Below, in pieces: positions 1-5,610 of a stretch of DNA of 6,952 bases (position 1 is its first letter; each line of letters begins with the position of its first letter). The stretch lies in assembly GCF_001509475.1 (NCBI RefSeq), contig NZ_LLZG01000120.1, positions 1 through 6,952 of the forward strand. Reading direction: 5' to 3'. The position numbers and the translations under genes are program-made. The notes under the pieces are model-generated. The model made no database searches and was not told the origin of the DNA. It was given only the letters and a program-made list of their open reading frames with translations. The DNA is from Streptomyces regalis. GTDB taxonomy: Bacteria; Actinomycetota; Actinomycetes; Streptomycetales; Streptomycetaceae.

Positions 1-5
1 GCGTA

Positions 6-141
6 GTGAGGCGAAGGCCCCTGCGGGTGGGTGGGGGCTAGGGATGGGGGCGTCTCGTCCTCGAACGCCGGACGGGCTGAAATGCACGGACCGGCGCTGG
101 GACGTGACCGTCGACACGGTGAGGCGAAGCCCCTGCCGGTG
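6..141. repeat. Imperfect direct repeat pair downstream of ppx
   Basis: Two near-identical copies lie at 6-29 and 119-141. Both begin GTGAGGCGAAG and continue as a C-rich block ending in GGTG; they differ by one inserted G and one substitution. On the minus strand each copy can fold a short hairpin around a TTC or TTCG loop (for example GGGGC-TTC-GCCTC in the 119-141 copy). They flank the dispersed-type repeat at 54-82 and sit just downstream of the ppx stop, so they may belong to a composite 3' element. No gene is visible in bases 1-157; the open frames there run through into antisense of ppx. The sequence left of the window is not visible. Confidence 0.6.
54..82. repeat. Streptomyces-type dispersed intergenic repeat (probable)
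   Basis: This element holds a 5-bp inverted repeat, CGTCC at 56-60 and GGACG at 70-74, around a 9-nt loop that includes CGAACGCC, followed by GGCTGAAA. Read on the other strand it has the form CAGCCCGTCCGGCGTT followed by CGAGGACGAG. From memory, this block is scattered through intergenic regions of Streptomyces genomes, often at gene 3' ends. The inverted repeat is seen directly; the dispersed nature is recalled, not computed. Its role is unknown, with mRNA 3'-end stabilisation or termination as possibilities. Confidence 0.5.
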
Positions 142-155
142 CCGCCGAAGGCACC
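138..155 (-). terminator. Hairpin just after the ppx stop codon
   Basis: A perfect 6-bp stem (GGTGCC paired with GGCACC) encloses a 6-nt loop that reads TTCGGC on the minus strand. It begins 2 nt beyond the ppx stop codon at 158-160. There is no U-tract, as is usual for candidate terminators in high-GC actinobacteria. A second weaker hairpin in the 119-141 repeat copy follows it. Position and symmetry make it the best candidate for the end of the ppx transcript. Confidence 0.5.
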
Positions 156-157
156 CG

Positions 158-1090
158 TCACCCCACCGACAAATGATCCAGCTTCCGCAAGATCACGCCC
201 TCCCGCAACGCCCAAGGACAGATTTCCAGCGTCTCCACCCCGAACAGATCCATCGCCCCCTCGGCCACCAGCGCCCCCGCCAGCAGCTGCCCCGCGCGCC
301 CCTCCGAGACGCCCGGCAGTTCCGCGCGCTCGGCGACCGTCATGCCCGCCAGCCGCGGAACCCAGCCCTCCAAGGACTCCCGCTTGAGCTCGCGCTGGAC
401 GTACACGCCCTCCGCGGAGCGGGCCGCGCCGGCGAGGCGGGCAAGTTGCTTGAAGGTCTTCGACGTGGCGACCACGTGATCAGGAGCCCCGAAGCGGGCG
501 AATTCGCCGACCGTACGGGCGATCTGGGCCCGGACATGCCGCCGCAGTGCCCGTATGTCCTCGGGATCGGGCGGATCACCCGGCAGCCAGCCCGCGGTGA
601 GACGCCCCGCCCCCAGCGGCAGCGACACCGCGGCATCCGGCTCCTCGTCGATGCCGTACGCGATCTCCAGGGACCCGCCCCCGATGTCCAGCACCAACAG
701 CTTCCCGGCCGACCACCCGAACCACCGCCGGGCGGCGAGAAACGTCAGCCGAGCCTCCTCCGCACCGCTGAGAACCTGCAGCTCGACCCCGGTCTCAGCC
801 TTCACGCGCGCGAGGACGTCATCGGCGTTACTGGCCTCCCGCACCGCGGACGTCGCGAACGGCAGCACTTCCTCGACACCCTTGTCCTCGGCGGCCTGCA
901 ACGCCTCGTGGACGACGCCGACCAGTTTGTCGACCCCCTCGGGACCGATGGCCCCGGAGTCGTCGAGGAGTTGGGCAAGGCGCAGCTCCGCCTTGTGTGA
1001 GTGCGCGGGCAACGGGCGCGCGCCAGGGTGTGCATCCACCACCAGCAGATGCATCGTGTTCGATCCCACGTCGAGGACACCGAGTCTCAT
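158..1090 (-). CDS. ppx: Ppx/GppA-family exopolyphosphatase, short Rv0496 type
   Basis: This 310-aa protein belongs to the ASKHA-fold Ppx/GppA phosphatases, which remove terminal phosphate from inorganic polyphosphate; some members act on pppGpp. Visible motifs are DVGSNT at residues 7-12 (phosphate-binding loop 1), [11 protein letters not shown] at 107-117 with the expected acidic residues, DIGGGSLEI at 135-143 (second phosphate loop), [10 protein letters not shown] at 156-165 and CPWALREG at 291-298. It stops after the two core subdomains and lacks the C-terminal HD-like domain of long E. coli-type Ppx. Length and motifs resemble mycobacterial Rv0496 (PPX1), reported to prefer short-chain polyphosphate; substrate preference here is inferred. 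A cytoplasmic enzyme is expected. The open frame extends 96 codons further upstream, but that stretch is low-complexity antisense of the neighbour, while [12 protein letters not shown] is the conserved family N-terminus and follows a leaderless-type -10 box. Confidence 0.93.
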   Translation of the reverse strand: MRLGVLDVGSNTMHLLVVDAHPGARPLPAHSHKAELRLAQLLDDSGAIGPEGVDKLVGVVHEALQAAEDKGVEEVLPFATSAVREASNADDVLARVKAETGVELQVLSGAEEARLTFLAARRWFGWSAGKLLVLDIGGGSLEIAYGIDEEPDAAVSLPLGAGRLTAGWLPGDPPDPEDIRALRRHVRAQIARTVGEFARFGAPDHVVATSKTFKQLARLAGAARSAEGVYVQRELKRESLEGWVPRLAGMTVAERAELPGVSEGRAGQLLAGALVAEGAMDLFGVETLEICPWALREGVILRKLDHLSVG

Positions 1091-1097
1091 GTACGGA

Positions 1098-1103
1098 ACG
1101 CTA
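1098..1103 (-). promoter_or_regulatory. -10 box for a leaderless ppx transcript
   Basis: On the minus strand TAGCGT (TAnnnT type) lies 7 nt before the ppx ATG, the spacing expected when transcription starts at the A of the start codon. No Shine-Dalgarno sequence precedes the ATG, which fits a leaderless mRNA. A recognisable -35 hexamer is not evident at 17-19 bp. The call rests on the -10 match and spacing only. Confidence 0.5.
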
Positions 1104-1152
1104 CTGCCACCTGGGCGATCCTCCGTCCTCGAAGCCGCAGCCACGGACGCCG

Positions 1153-1158
1153 TACTCT
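1153..1158 (+). promoter_or_regulatory. -10 box for a leaderless transcript of the Cys-rich gene
   Basis: TACTCT (TAnnnT) ends 6 nt before the GTG at 1165, again the geometry of a leaderless promoter. A weak -35-like TCGAAG at 1129-1134 is 18 bp upstream. With no Shine-Dalgarno sequence before the GTG, this box supports that start codon. The two divergent -10 boxes are about 50 bp apart, so the promoters share regulatory space. Confidence 0.5.
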
Positions 1159-1164
1159 GGACCC

Positions 1165-2037
1165 GTGCCAAAGACGAAAAAGGCGAAGAACGAAAAGATG
1201 GACAAATCCCCCAAGGATTCCTCCAAGGGTTCTTCGCAGGCGAAGGCGGCAACCAAGCCCAAGAAGCCGAAGAACGGCTCCCCTGAACCGGACGAGAAGG
1301 GGCTCGACTTCGCTCGCGCATGGGTGGAATTCCCTGATCCGGCGGACGGCGAGCAGGTCTTCCGCTGCGATCTGACATGGCTGACCTCCCGTTGGAACTG
1401 CATCTTCGGCAGCGGCTGCCAGGGCATCCAGGCGGGCCGCGCGGACGACGGCTGCTGCACGCTGGGCGCGCACTTCTCGGACGAGGACGACGAGAAGCGG
1501 GTCGCCGAGCATGTGGCGAGACTCACGCCGGAGATCTGGCAGCACCACGACGAGGGCATGGAGCACGGCTGGGTCTCGGAGGACGAGGACGGCGACCGCC
1601 AGACCCGCCCCTACAACGGCTCGTGCATCTTCCAGAACCGCCCCGGTTTCGCGGGCGGCGCGGGCTGCTCGCTGCACATCCTCGCCCTGAAGGAGGGCCG
1701 CGAGCCGCTGGAGACCAAGCCGGACGTCTGCTGGCAACTGCCGGTGCGGCGGACGTACGACTGGATCGACCGGCCCGACGACACGCGCGTGCTGCAGGTG
1801 TCGATCGGCGAGTACGACCGCCGCGGCTGGGGGCCGGGCGGCCACGACCTGCACTGGTGGTGCACCTCGGCGACCTCGGCACACGGCGCCGGTGACCCGG
1901 TGTACGTGTCCTACCGGCCCGAGTTGATCGAGCTCATGGGCAAGGCGGGCTACGACCGCCTGGTCGAGCTGTGCGAGGCGCGACTGGCGTCGCAGCTGCC
2001 GTTGCTGGCACCGCATCCGGCTGATCCCGTCGGCTGA
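1165..2037 (+). CDS. Cysteine-rich protein of unknown function, lysine-rich N-terminus
   Basis: A soluble 290-aa protein with no signal peptide or membrane helix. Residues 1-45 are a low-complexity tail with 14 lysines and several Ser/Pro. The rest is a compact domain with ten cysteines at 68, 79, 85, 97, 98, 154, 168, 189, 233 and 270. The order (CC at 97-98 in [14 protein letters not shown] at 153-156, [12 protein letters not shown] at 167-178, KPDVC at 185-189) resembles the YkgJ/DUF3109-type cysteine-cluster proteins, thought to bind zinc or iron, but I cannot confirm membership. Early codons are unusually A-rich for this genome (two AAA lysine codons), consistent with an unstructured, leaderless start. 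GTG at 1165 is preferred over an in-frame ATG at 1198 because of the -10 box 6 nt upstream. It is divergent from ppx and convergent with the BACON gene. Function is not assigned. Confidence 0.85.
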   Translation: MPKTKKAKNEKMDKSPKDSSKGSSQAKAATKPKKPKNGSPEPDEKGLDFARAWVEFPDPADGEQVFRCDLTWLTSRWNCIFGSGCQGIQAGRADDGCCTLGAHFSDEDDEKRVAEHVARLTPEIWQHHDEGMEHGWVSEDEDGDRQTRPYNGSCIFQNRPGFAGGAGCSLHILALKEGREPLETKPDVCWQLPVRRTYDWIDRPDDTRVLQVSIGEYDRRGWGPGGHDLHWWCTSATSAHGAGDPVYVSYRPELIELMGKAGYDRLVELCEARLASQLPLLAPHPADPVG

Positions 2038-2042
2038 GGGGT

Positions 2043-2056
2043 CGGCCGGGAGGCCG
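2043..2056. terminator. Small hairpin between convergent genes
   Basis: CGGCC and GGCCG form a perfect 5-bp stem closed by a GGGA tetraloop (GNRA type on the plus strand). It sits 6 nt after the stop of the Cys-rich gene and about 30 bp from the stop of the convergent BACON gene. The 49-bp gap is otherwise G/C-rich with further weak foldback. It could serve both strands, but it is short and has no U-tract. Confidence 0.35.
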
Positions 2057-2086
2057 CCCAGGGGGCCGGACGGCGCGACCGGCGTA

Positions 2087-3904
2087 CTACGACGCCGACG
2101 GGCTCGGCTCGCCGCTGCCGCTGGGCGGCGGCGTCGGGCCCCCCGGATAGGACGGGCCGGACGGACCTGACGGGCCCGACGGCGACGGCTCGCCGGCCGT
2201 GGGCGACGGATCGGGCGACGAGGGCGGCGGCTCGCTGGGCATGGGGTCGGGCGGAGCCGAGGTCGTCGGCGTCGGATCGGGCCCGGAGGACGAGGGCGGC
2301 GGGCTGCTCGGCGTCCCGGGGGCGGTCGGATCGCCGGGATGGGTCGGGTCGGTGGGGTACGGATCCGGGCCAGGGCCCGGGCCGTGACCTGGGTCGGACG
2401 GACTGGGGGCGGTGCCGTAGCCCTCGATGGAGACGAGGGCGCCGGCGGGTGAGACCGCCACGCGCGCGCTCCAGTGCCCGGACGGCTCGCGCAGATGGTC
2501 GACGTACACCTTGATCGTCAACGACTCGCCGGGCGCCAGCGTTCCCGTCGACTGACTCAGATACAGCCAGTGCGCACCGGTGGTCGCGGACCAGCGCACC
2601 GGCGTGCGCCCCGTCGCCGTGAGGGTGACGAGCGTGGTGTCGCCGCTGTTGCCGGCCGACACCTCCAGGTGCCCGGCGCCCGCCCCGCGCCCGCCGCCGA
2701 CGCTGATGACCTCCACGAAGACGTCGGGTCGGTCGCGATCACCGAAACGGTCACCGCGCTTGGCGCTCGCATTGCCGGCGTTCTCGTAGCCGCCGTCCGC
2801 GGTCTCCCCGTCGAGCATGCCGGGGCCGTGCGCCTCGCTCGCGCTGGCCGAGTGGCCGTCGACGCCTTCGCCGGTCGGGGTGCCCCGGTAGGCGGCCCAC
2901 AGCGCGAGGACGGGGGCGGCGACGACGGTGGCGACGACGGTCGTCGTGACGGCACGCGCGCGTAGCCGGTCCCTGCGGGCGGCACGATCCTTCGGATCCA
3001 TCGGGAAGCCACGCCGGTCGAACCGCGGTACGGCGCCGCCTCGCGCGCGTGGGCGGTGCGTCAAGGCCATGTGCAGGGCCGCGCGGGGCGCTTCCAGGAC
3101 GGGCAGTTCGGCGGGGGTGACGGCCGCGCCGGGCCACCGGCCGGGGATCGCGCGCTCGGCGGTACGGCGACAGCGGGGGCAGTCGTCGACGTGCCGGACG
3201 AGCTCGCGGCGCAGGGCCGTGCCGAGCACGAGCTGGTTGTCGCCGGTGAGCCGGGCGACGCTCGGACAGGCGCCGGTCTCGACGACGGCGAGCGCCGCGC
3301 GCGTGCGCTCGACCTCGCAGGCCGCGGAGGCGAGCAGCTCGCGGGCGGCGGCCAGGTCCATGCCGAGGACGGCGGCGACCTCGTGGGCGGCGAGGTGGTG
3401 GCGTACGGCGAGTTCGAGGGCCTCGCGCTGCTCCGGGGTGGTGCCGGCGGCCTCCGGCCAGGCGAGCAGGGCGAGTTCACGGCGCCGCTGCTCCTGGACC
3501 TCCTCGGAGACGGGCGGGCAGGAGGTCGGTGCCGCCGACTGCCGCTGGGTGCCGGGCCGGCCCGCCGCATGGCTGCCCAGACGTTTCTGCTTGGCCTCGG
3601 CCAGCTTGCGCAGGCATGCCCAGCGGGCCAGCGCGTACAGCCAGGGACGCCGGTCCGCGGCGGCCTGCGGCACCCGCTGCCCGCGCCGCTCGGCGAGCGC
3701 GAGGACGTCGCCGAGGGCGGCGGTCGCGGCGTCGTGGTCGCACAGGACGGACAGGCAGTAGGTGAACAGCCCGTCCAGATACGGCTCGTAGCGCGCGGGC
3801 GGCCGCTGCGCCAACGTACGCGCCGCCGCCCGATCACGCGCCTCCCGGTGCGCTCGATGGGCGCCGGCGGTGCGGGTCGAGGTTTCCGGACTGCTGCTCA
3901 TCAT
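2087..3904 (-). CDS. Sigma-like / zinc-motif / membrane / BACON-domain fusion protein
   Basis: A 605-aa single-pass membrane protein. Residues about 42-108 resemble ECF sigma region 2 (RPWLYALARWACLRKL at 87-101 matches region 2.4), although the usual acidic 2.2 helix is degraded to DAATAALGDVLAL. Residues about 145-205 resemble sigma region 4: TPEQREALELA, then a helix-turn-helix around HEVAAVLGMDLAAARELL. C213 plus H238-x3-C242-x2-C245 mimics the zinc site of ZAS anti-sigma factors. An Arg/Lys-rich stretch (303-317) precedes one membrane helix (about 318-339), implying N-in, C-out. Residues about 410-497 look like a BACON beta-sandwich (VRWSATTGAHWLYLS, then GTLAPGESLTIKVYVD), a domain linked to carbohydrate or surface binding. 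The tail 500-605 has 41 prolines. No strong Shine-Dalgarno sequence precedes the tandem ATGATG. It is divergent from radA. A membrane-tethered regulator sensing the envelope is an inference; a structural protein with a dead sigma module is the alternative. Confidence 0.85.
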   Translation of the reverse strand: MMSSSPETSTRTAGAHRAHREARDRAAARTLAQRPPARYEPYLDGLFTYCLSVLCDHDAATAALGDVLALAERRGQRVPQAAADRRPWLYALARWACLRKLAEAKQKRLGSHAAGRPGTQRQSAAPTSCPPVSEEVQEQRRRELALLAWPEAAGTTPEQREALELAVRHHLAAHEVAAVLGMDLAAARELLASAACEVERTRAALAVVETGACPSVARLTGDNQLVLGTALRRELVRHVDDCPRCRRTAERAIPGRWPGAAVTPAELPVLEAPRAALHMALTHRPRARGGAVPRFDRRGFPMDPKDRAARRDRLRARAVTTTVVATVVAAPVLALWAAYRGTPTGEGVDGHSASASEAHGPGMLDGETADGGYENAGNASAKRGDRFGDRDRPDVFVEVISVGGGRGAGAGHLEVSAGNSGDTTLVTLTATGRTPVRWSATTGAHWLYLSQSTGTLAPGESLTIKVYVDHLREPSGHWSARVAVSPAGALVSIEGYGTAPSPSDPGHGPGPGPDPYPTDPTHPGDPTAPGTPSSPPPSSSGPDPTPTTSAPPDPMPSEPPPSSPDPSPTAGEPSPSGPSGPSGPSYPGGPTPPPSGSGEPSPSAS

Positions 3905-3923
3905 TGGTGGACCGTAGGGGGCC

Positions 3924-3942
3924 GGGAGAGGCGCCTTCTCCC
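3924..3942 (-). other. Hairpin in the upstream region of the BACON gene
   Basis: GGGAGA and TCTCCC form a perfect 6-bp inverted repeat around a 7-nt loop containing the palindrome GGCGCC. It lies 20-38 bp before the ATG of the BACON gene, so it would fall in its 5' leader if transcription starts farther upstream. It could hinder translation, which would suit the poor Shine-Dalgarno sequence there, but no function is shown. I found no confident promoter for this gene in the relatively AT-rich stretch 3943-4020. Confidence 0.4.
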
Positions 3943-4024
3943 TGCTTGAGCTCTTTTAATCCATACGGGTGAAACGATCCCTCAATAGGGGACAGGAACG
4001 CCGAATTCCATGGTTTGTGCATGA

Positions 4025-4054
4025 CGAAGCGGCCGTACGGCAGCCCGAAGCGGC
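4025..4054 (+). repeat. Direct repeat CGAAGCGGC, two copies 21 bp apart
   Basis: Exact 9-bp copies lie at 4025-4033 and 4046-4054, start to start 21 bp, which is close to two helical turns. They are the distal part of the repeat cluster upstream of radA and could place two protein subunits on one DNA face. Chance occurrence in such a GC-rich sequence is possible. Confidence 0.55.
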
Positions 4055-4088
4055 GCTGCACACACAGCTGCACACACAGCCGTACGGC
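4032..4088. promoter_or_regulatory. Two perfect GCCGTACGGC palindromes upstream of radA
   Basis: The 10-bp perfect palindrome GCCGTACGGC occurs at 4032-4041 and again at 4079-4088, 47 bp apart. The proximal copy ends one base before the TTGTC block of the radA promoter and is centred near -36 of the predicted leaderless start; the distal copy is centred near -83. The shorter core CCGTACGG also occurs inside genes here, so the core alone is weak evidence. The pair and its placement suggest a dimeric operator. The binding protein is unknown. Confidence 0.45.
4055..4078 (+). repeat. Perfect 12-bp tandem duplication GCTGCACACACA x2
   Basis: Two exact copies abut at 4055-4066 and 4067-4078, filling most of the space between the two GCCGTACGGC palindromes. 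The CA-rich repeat differs in composition from the surrounding DNA. It changes the distance between the palindromes by 12 bp, so copy number could alter operator phasing, or it may simply be a slippage product. Confidence 0.8.
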
Positions 4089-4089
4089 G

Positions 4090-4112
4090 TTGTCAGTGGG
4101 CTCGGTTACGGT
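4090..4112 (+). promoter_or_regulatory. RecA-NDp/PafBC-type DNA-damage promoter of radA
   Basis: TTGTCAGTG at 4090-4098, exactly 8 nt, then TACGGT at 4107-4112, matches the actinobacterial RecA-independent DNA-damage promoter (tTGTCRgtg, N8, TAnnnT) described in Mycobacterium and controlled there by the PafBC activator. The -10 box ends 7 nt before the radA ATG, so the mRNA should be leaderless. TTGTCA is only 11 bp from the -10 box, too close to act as an ordinary -35, which favours the PafBC-type reading. In mycobacteria radA is among the damage-inducible genes that do not need LexA. Confidence 0.82.
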
Positions 4113-4119
4113 TCATCGC

Positions 4120-5529
4120 ATGGCTGCCCGTACCAAGACCACGAAGGACCGCCCGTCCTACCGCTGCACGGAGTGCGGCTGGCAGACGGCCAAGTGGCTC
4201 GGCCGCTGCCCCGAGTGCCAGGCATGGGGGACGGTCGAGGAGTACGGCACGCCCGCGGTCCGTACGACGACGCCGGGGCGGGTGACGACGTCCGCGGTGC
4301 CCATCGGGCAGGTCGACGGGCGGCAGGCCACCGCGCGGTCCACCGGCGTGCCCGAGCTGGACCGGGTGCTCGGCGGTGGACTGGTGCCCGGCGCGGTGGT
4401 GCTCCTCGCGGGCGAACCCGGCGTCGGCAAGTCCACGCTGCTGCTCGACGTGGCGGCCAAGTCGGCGAGCGACGAGCACCGCACCCTCTATGTCACCGGT
4501 GAGGAGTCGGCGAGCCAGGTGCGGCTGCGCGCCGACCGCATCGGCGCCATCGACGACCATCTGTATCTCGCCGCCGAGACCGATCTGGCCGCCGTGCTGG
4601 GCCACTTGGACGCGGTGAAGCCCTCCCTGCTCATCCTCGACTCCGTGCAGACCGTGGCCTCCCCGGAGATCGACGGTGCGCCCGGCGGTATGGCGCAGGT
4701 CCGCGAGGTGGCCGGCGCCCTGATCCGGGCGTCCAAGGAGCGCGGGATGTCCACGCTCCTGGTGGGACACGTCACCAAGGACGGCGCCATCGCCGGACCC
4801 CGCCTCCTCGAACACCTCGTGGACGTGGTGCTCAGCTTCGAGGGCGACCGGCACGCGCGCCTGCGTCTCGTGCGGGGCGTCAAGAACCGCTACGGCGCGA
4901 CGGACGAGGTCGGCTGCTTCGAACTGCACGATGAGGGCATCACGGGCCTTGCCGACCCGAGCGGACTTTTCCTGACGCGTCGGGCCGAACCGGTCCCCGG
5001 CACCTGCCTGACGGTCACCTTGGAGGGCCGCCGCCCGCTGGTGGCCGAGGTCCAGGCGCTCACGGTCGACTCGCAGATCCCCTCGCCCCGCCGTACGACG
5101 TCCGGCCTGGAGACGTCCCGCGTCTCGATGATGCTGGCCGTGCTGGAGCAGCGTGGGCGGATCAGCGCGCTCGGCAAACGGGACATCTACTCCGCGACGG
5201 TCGGCGGCGTGAAACTCTCGGAACCCGCGGCCGACCTCGCCGTCGCCCTCGCGCTGGCCTCCGCCGCCAGCGACACCCCCCTGCCCAAGAACCTCGTCGC
5301 GATCGGCGAGGTGGGCCTCGCGGGCGAGGTCAGACGGGTCACGGGCGTGCAGCGCAGGCTCGCCGAAGCACACCGCCTGGGCTTCACGCACGCGCTCGTG
5401 CCGGGCGACCCGGGCAAGATCCCGGCGGGCATGAAGGTGCTGGAAGTGGCCGACATAGGGGACGCCCTCCGGGTCCTTCCGCGCTCGCGTCGGCGAGAGG
5501 CCCCACGGGACGAGGAGGACCGCCGGTAG
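4120..5529 (+). CDS. radA: DNA repair ATPase RadA
   Basis: This 469-aa protein is a complete RadA (Sms), a hexameric RecA-like ATPase that drives branch migration and processes recombination intermediates during repair. The N-terminal zinc finger uses C16, C19, C30 and C33. The ATPase core has Walker A GEPGVGKST at 98-106, Walker B LLILD at 170-174 and the RadA-specific KNRYG at 255-259 (a Tyr variant of the usual KNRFG). From about 280 to 450 runs the Lon-protease-like domain; the region where Lon carries its catalytic serine reads SEPAADLA, so no protease activity is expected. Upstream in-frame starts from 4015 are rejected because they run through the repeat cluster and promoter, while ATG 4120 begins the conserved RPSYRCTECGW module and follows a leaderless damage-type promoter. 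disA follows 81 nt downstream on the same strand. In mycobacteria RadA is reported to bind DisA and inhibit c-di-AMP synthesis. Confidence 0.97.
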   Translation: MAARTKTTKDRPSYRCTECGWQTAKWLGRCPECQAWGTVEEYGTPAVRTTTPGRVTTSAVPIGQVDGRQATARSTGVPELDRVLGGGLVPGAVVLLAGEPGVGKSTLLLDVAAKSASDEHRTLYVTGEESASQVRLRADRIGAIDDHLYLAAETDLAAVLGHLDAVKPSLLILDSVQTVASPEIDGAPGGMAQVREVAGALIRASKERGMSTLLVGHVTKDGAIAGPRLLEHLVDVVLSFEGDRHARLRLVRGVKNRYGATDEVGCFELHDEGITGLADPSGLFLTRRAEPVPGTCLTVTLEGRRPLVAEVQALTVDSQIPSPRRTTSGLETSRVSMMLAVLEQRGRISALGKRDIYSATVGGVKLSEPAADLAVALALASAASDTPLPKNLVAIGEVGLAGEVRRVTGVQRRLAEAHRLGFTHALVPGDPGKIPAGMKVLEVADIGDALRVLPRSRRREAPRDEEDRR

Positions 5530-5532
5530 ACT
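5527..5532 (+). promoter_or_regulatory. Possible internal -10 box for disA
   Basis: TAGACT, a good TAnnnT -10 match, overlaps the radA TAG stop codon, and a start near 5539 would give disA a leader of about 70 nt. No -35 hexamer is recognisable at 17-19 bp. The box could allow disA expression without the damage promoter, but a TAG stop followed by any NNT creates this match easily. Confidence 0.25.
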
Positions 5533-5599
5533 TTGCCCTGGTCTCGCCCGTCCGTACGAACCAAGTGTGCGAAACGGGAGCGCCCCAGAACCTGCGACC

Positions 5600-5606
5600 G
5601 GAGGAG
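5600..5606 (+). promoter_or_regulatory. Shine-Dalgarno sequence deciding the disA GTG start
   Basis: GGAGGAG lies 4 nt before GTG 5611 and is the strongest ribosome-binding site upstream of any gene in the window. It fixes the start at this GTG rather than at the earlier in-frame ATG at 5533 or the internal ATG at codon 23. It also shows that disA is translated with a leader, unlike radA. Confidence 0.85.
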
Positions 5607-5610
5607 TGCA

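Noticed and set aside
44..1000. A 318-codon plus-strand open frame over the left part of the window
   Set aside because: It is antisense to ppx, whose family motifs are intact on the minus strand; its product is Arg/Pro-rich low-complexity sequence typical of shadow frames.
1091..1378. N-terminal extension of ppx by 96 residues
   Set aside because: The extension is antisense to the Cys-rich gene, lacks any domain, and runs through both divergent promoters; the conserved N-terminus begins at 1090.
2087..2410. Proline-rich tail as a frameshifted or pseudogene end
   Set aside because: The frame stays open to a single stop with consistent third-position GC, and Pro/Ser/Gly-rich extracellular tails are common in actinobacterial surface proteins.
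3978..3992. CCCT-CAAT-AGGG inverted repeat with a TTGAGG -35-like element for the BACON gene
   Set aside because: The stem is only 4 bp, and no TAnnnT box follows at a plausible distance on the minus strand.
4090..4112. TTGTCA as an ordinary -35 hexamer
   Set aside because: It is only 11 bp from the -10 box, too short for a housekeeping promoter; the TTGTCAGTG-N8-TAnnnT reading explains the spacing.
4015..4119. N-terminal extension of RadA by 35 residues
   Set aside because: It would translate the repeat cluster and the promoter; RadA homologues begin shortly before the CxxC zinc finger, as the 4120 start gives.
5533..5610. Earlier ATG start for disA
   Set aside because: It has no good ribosome-binding site and adds Arg-rich residues foreign to DisA; GGAGGAG supports GTG 5611.
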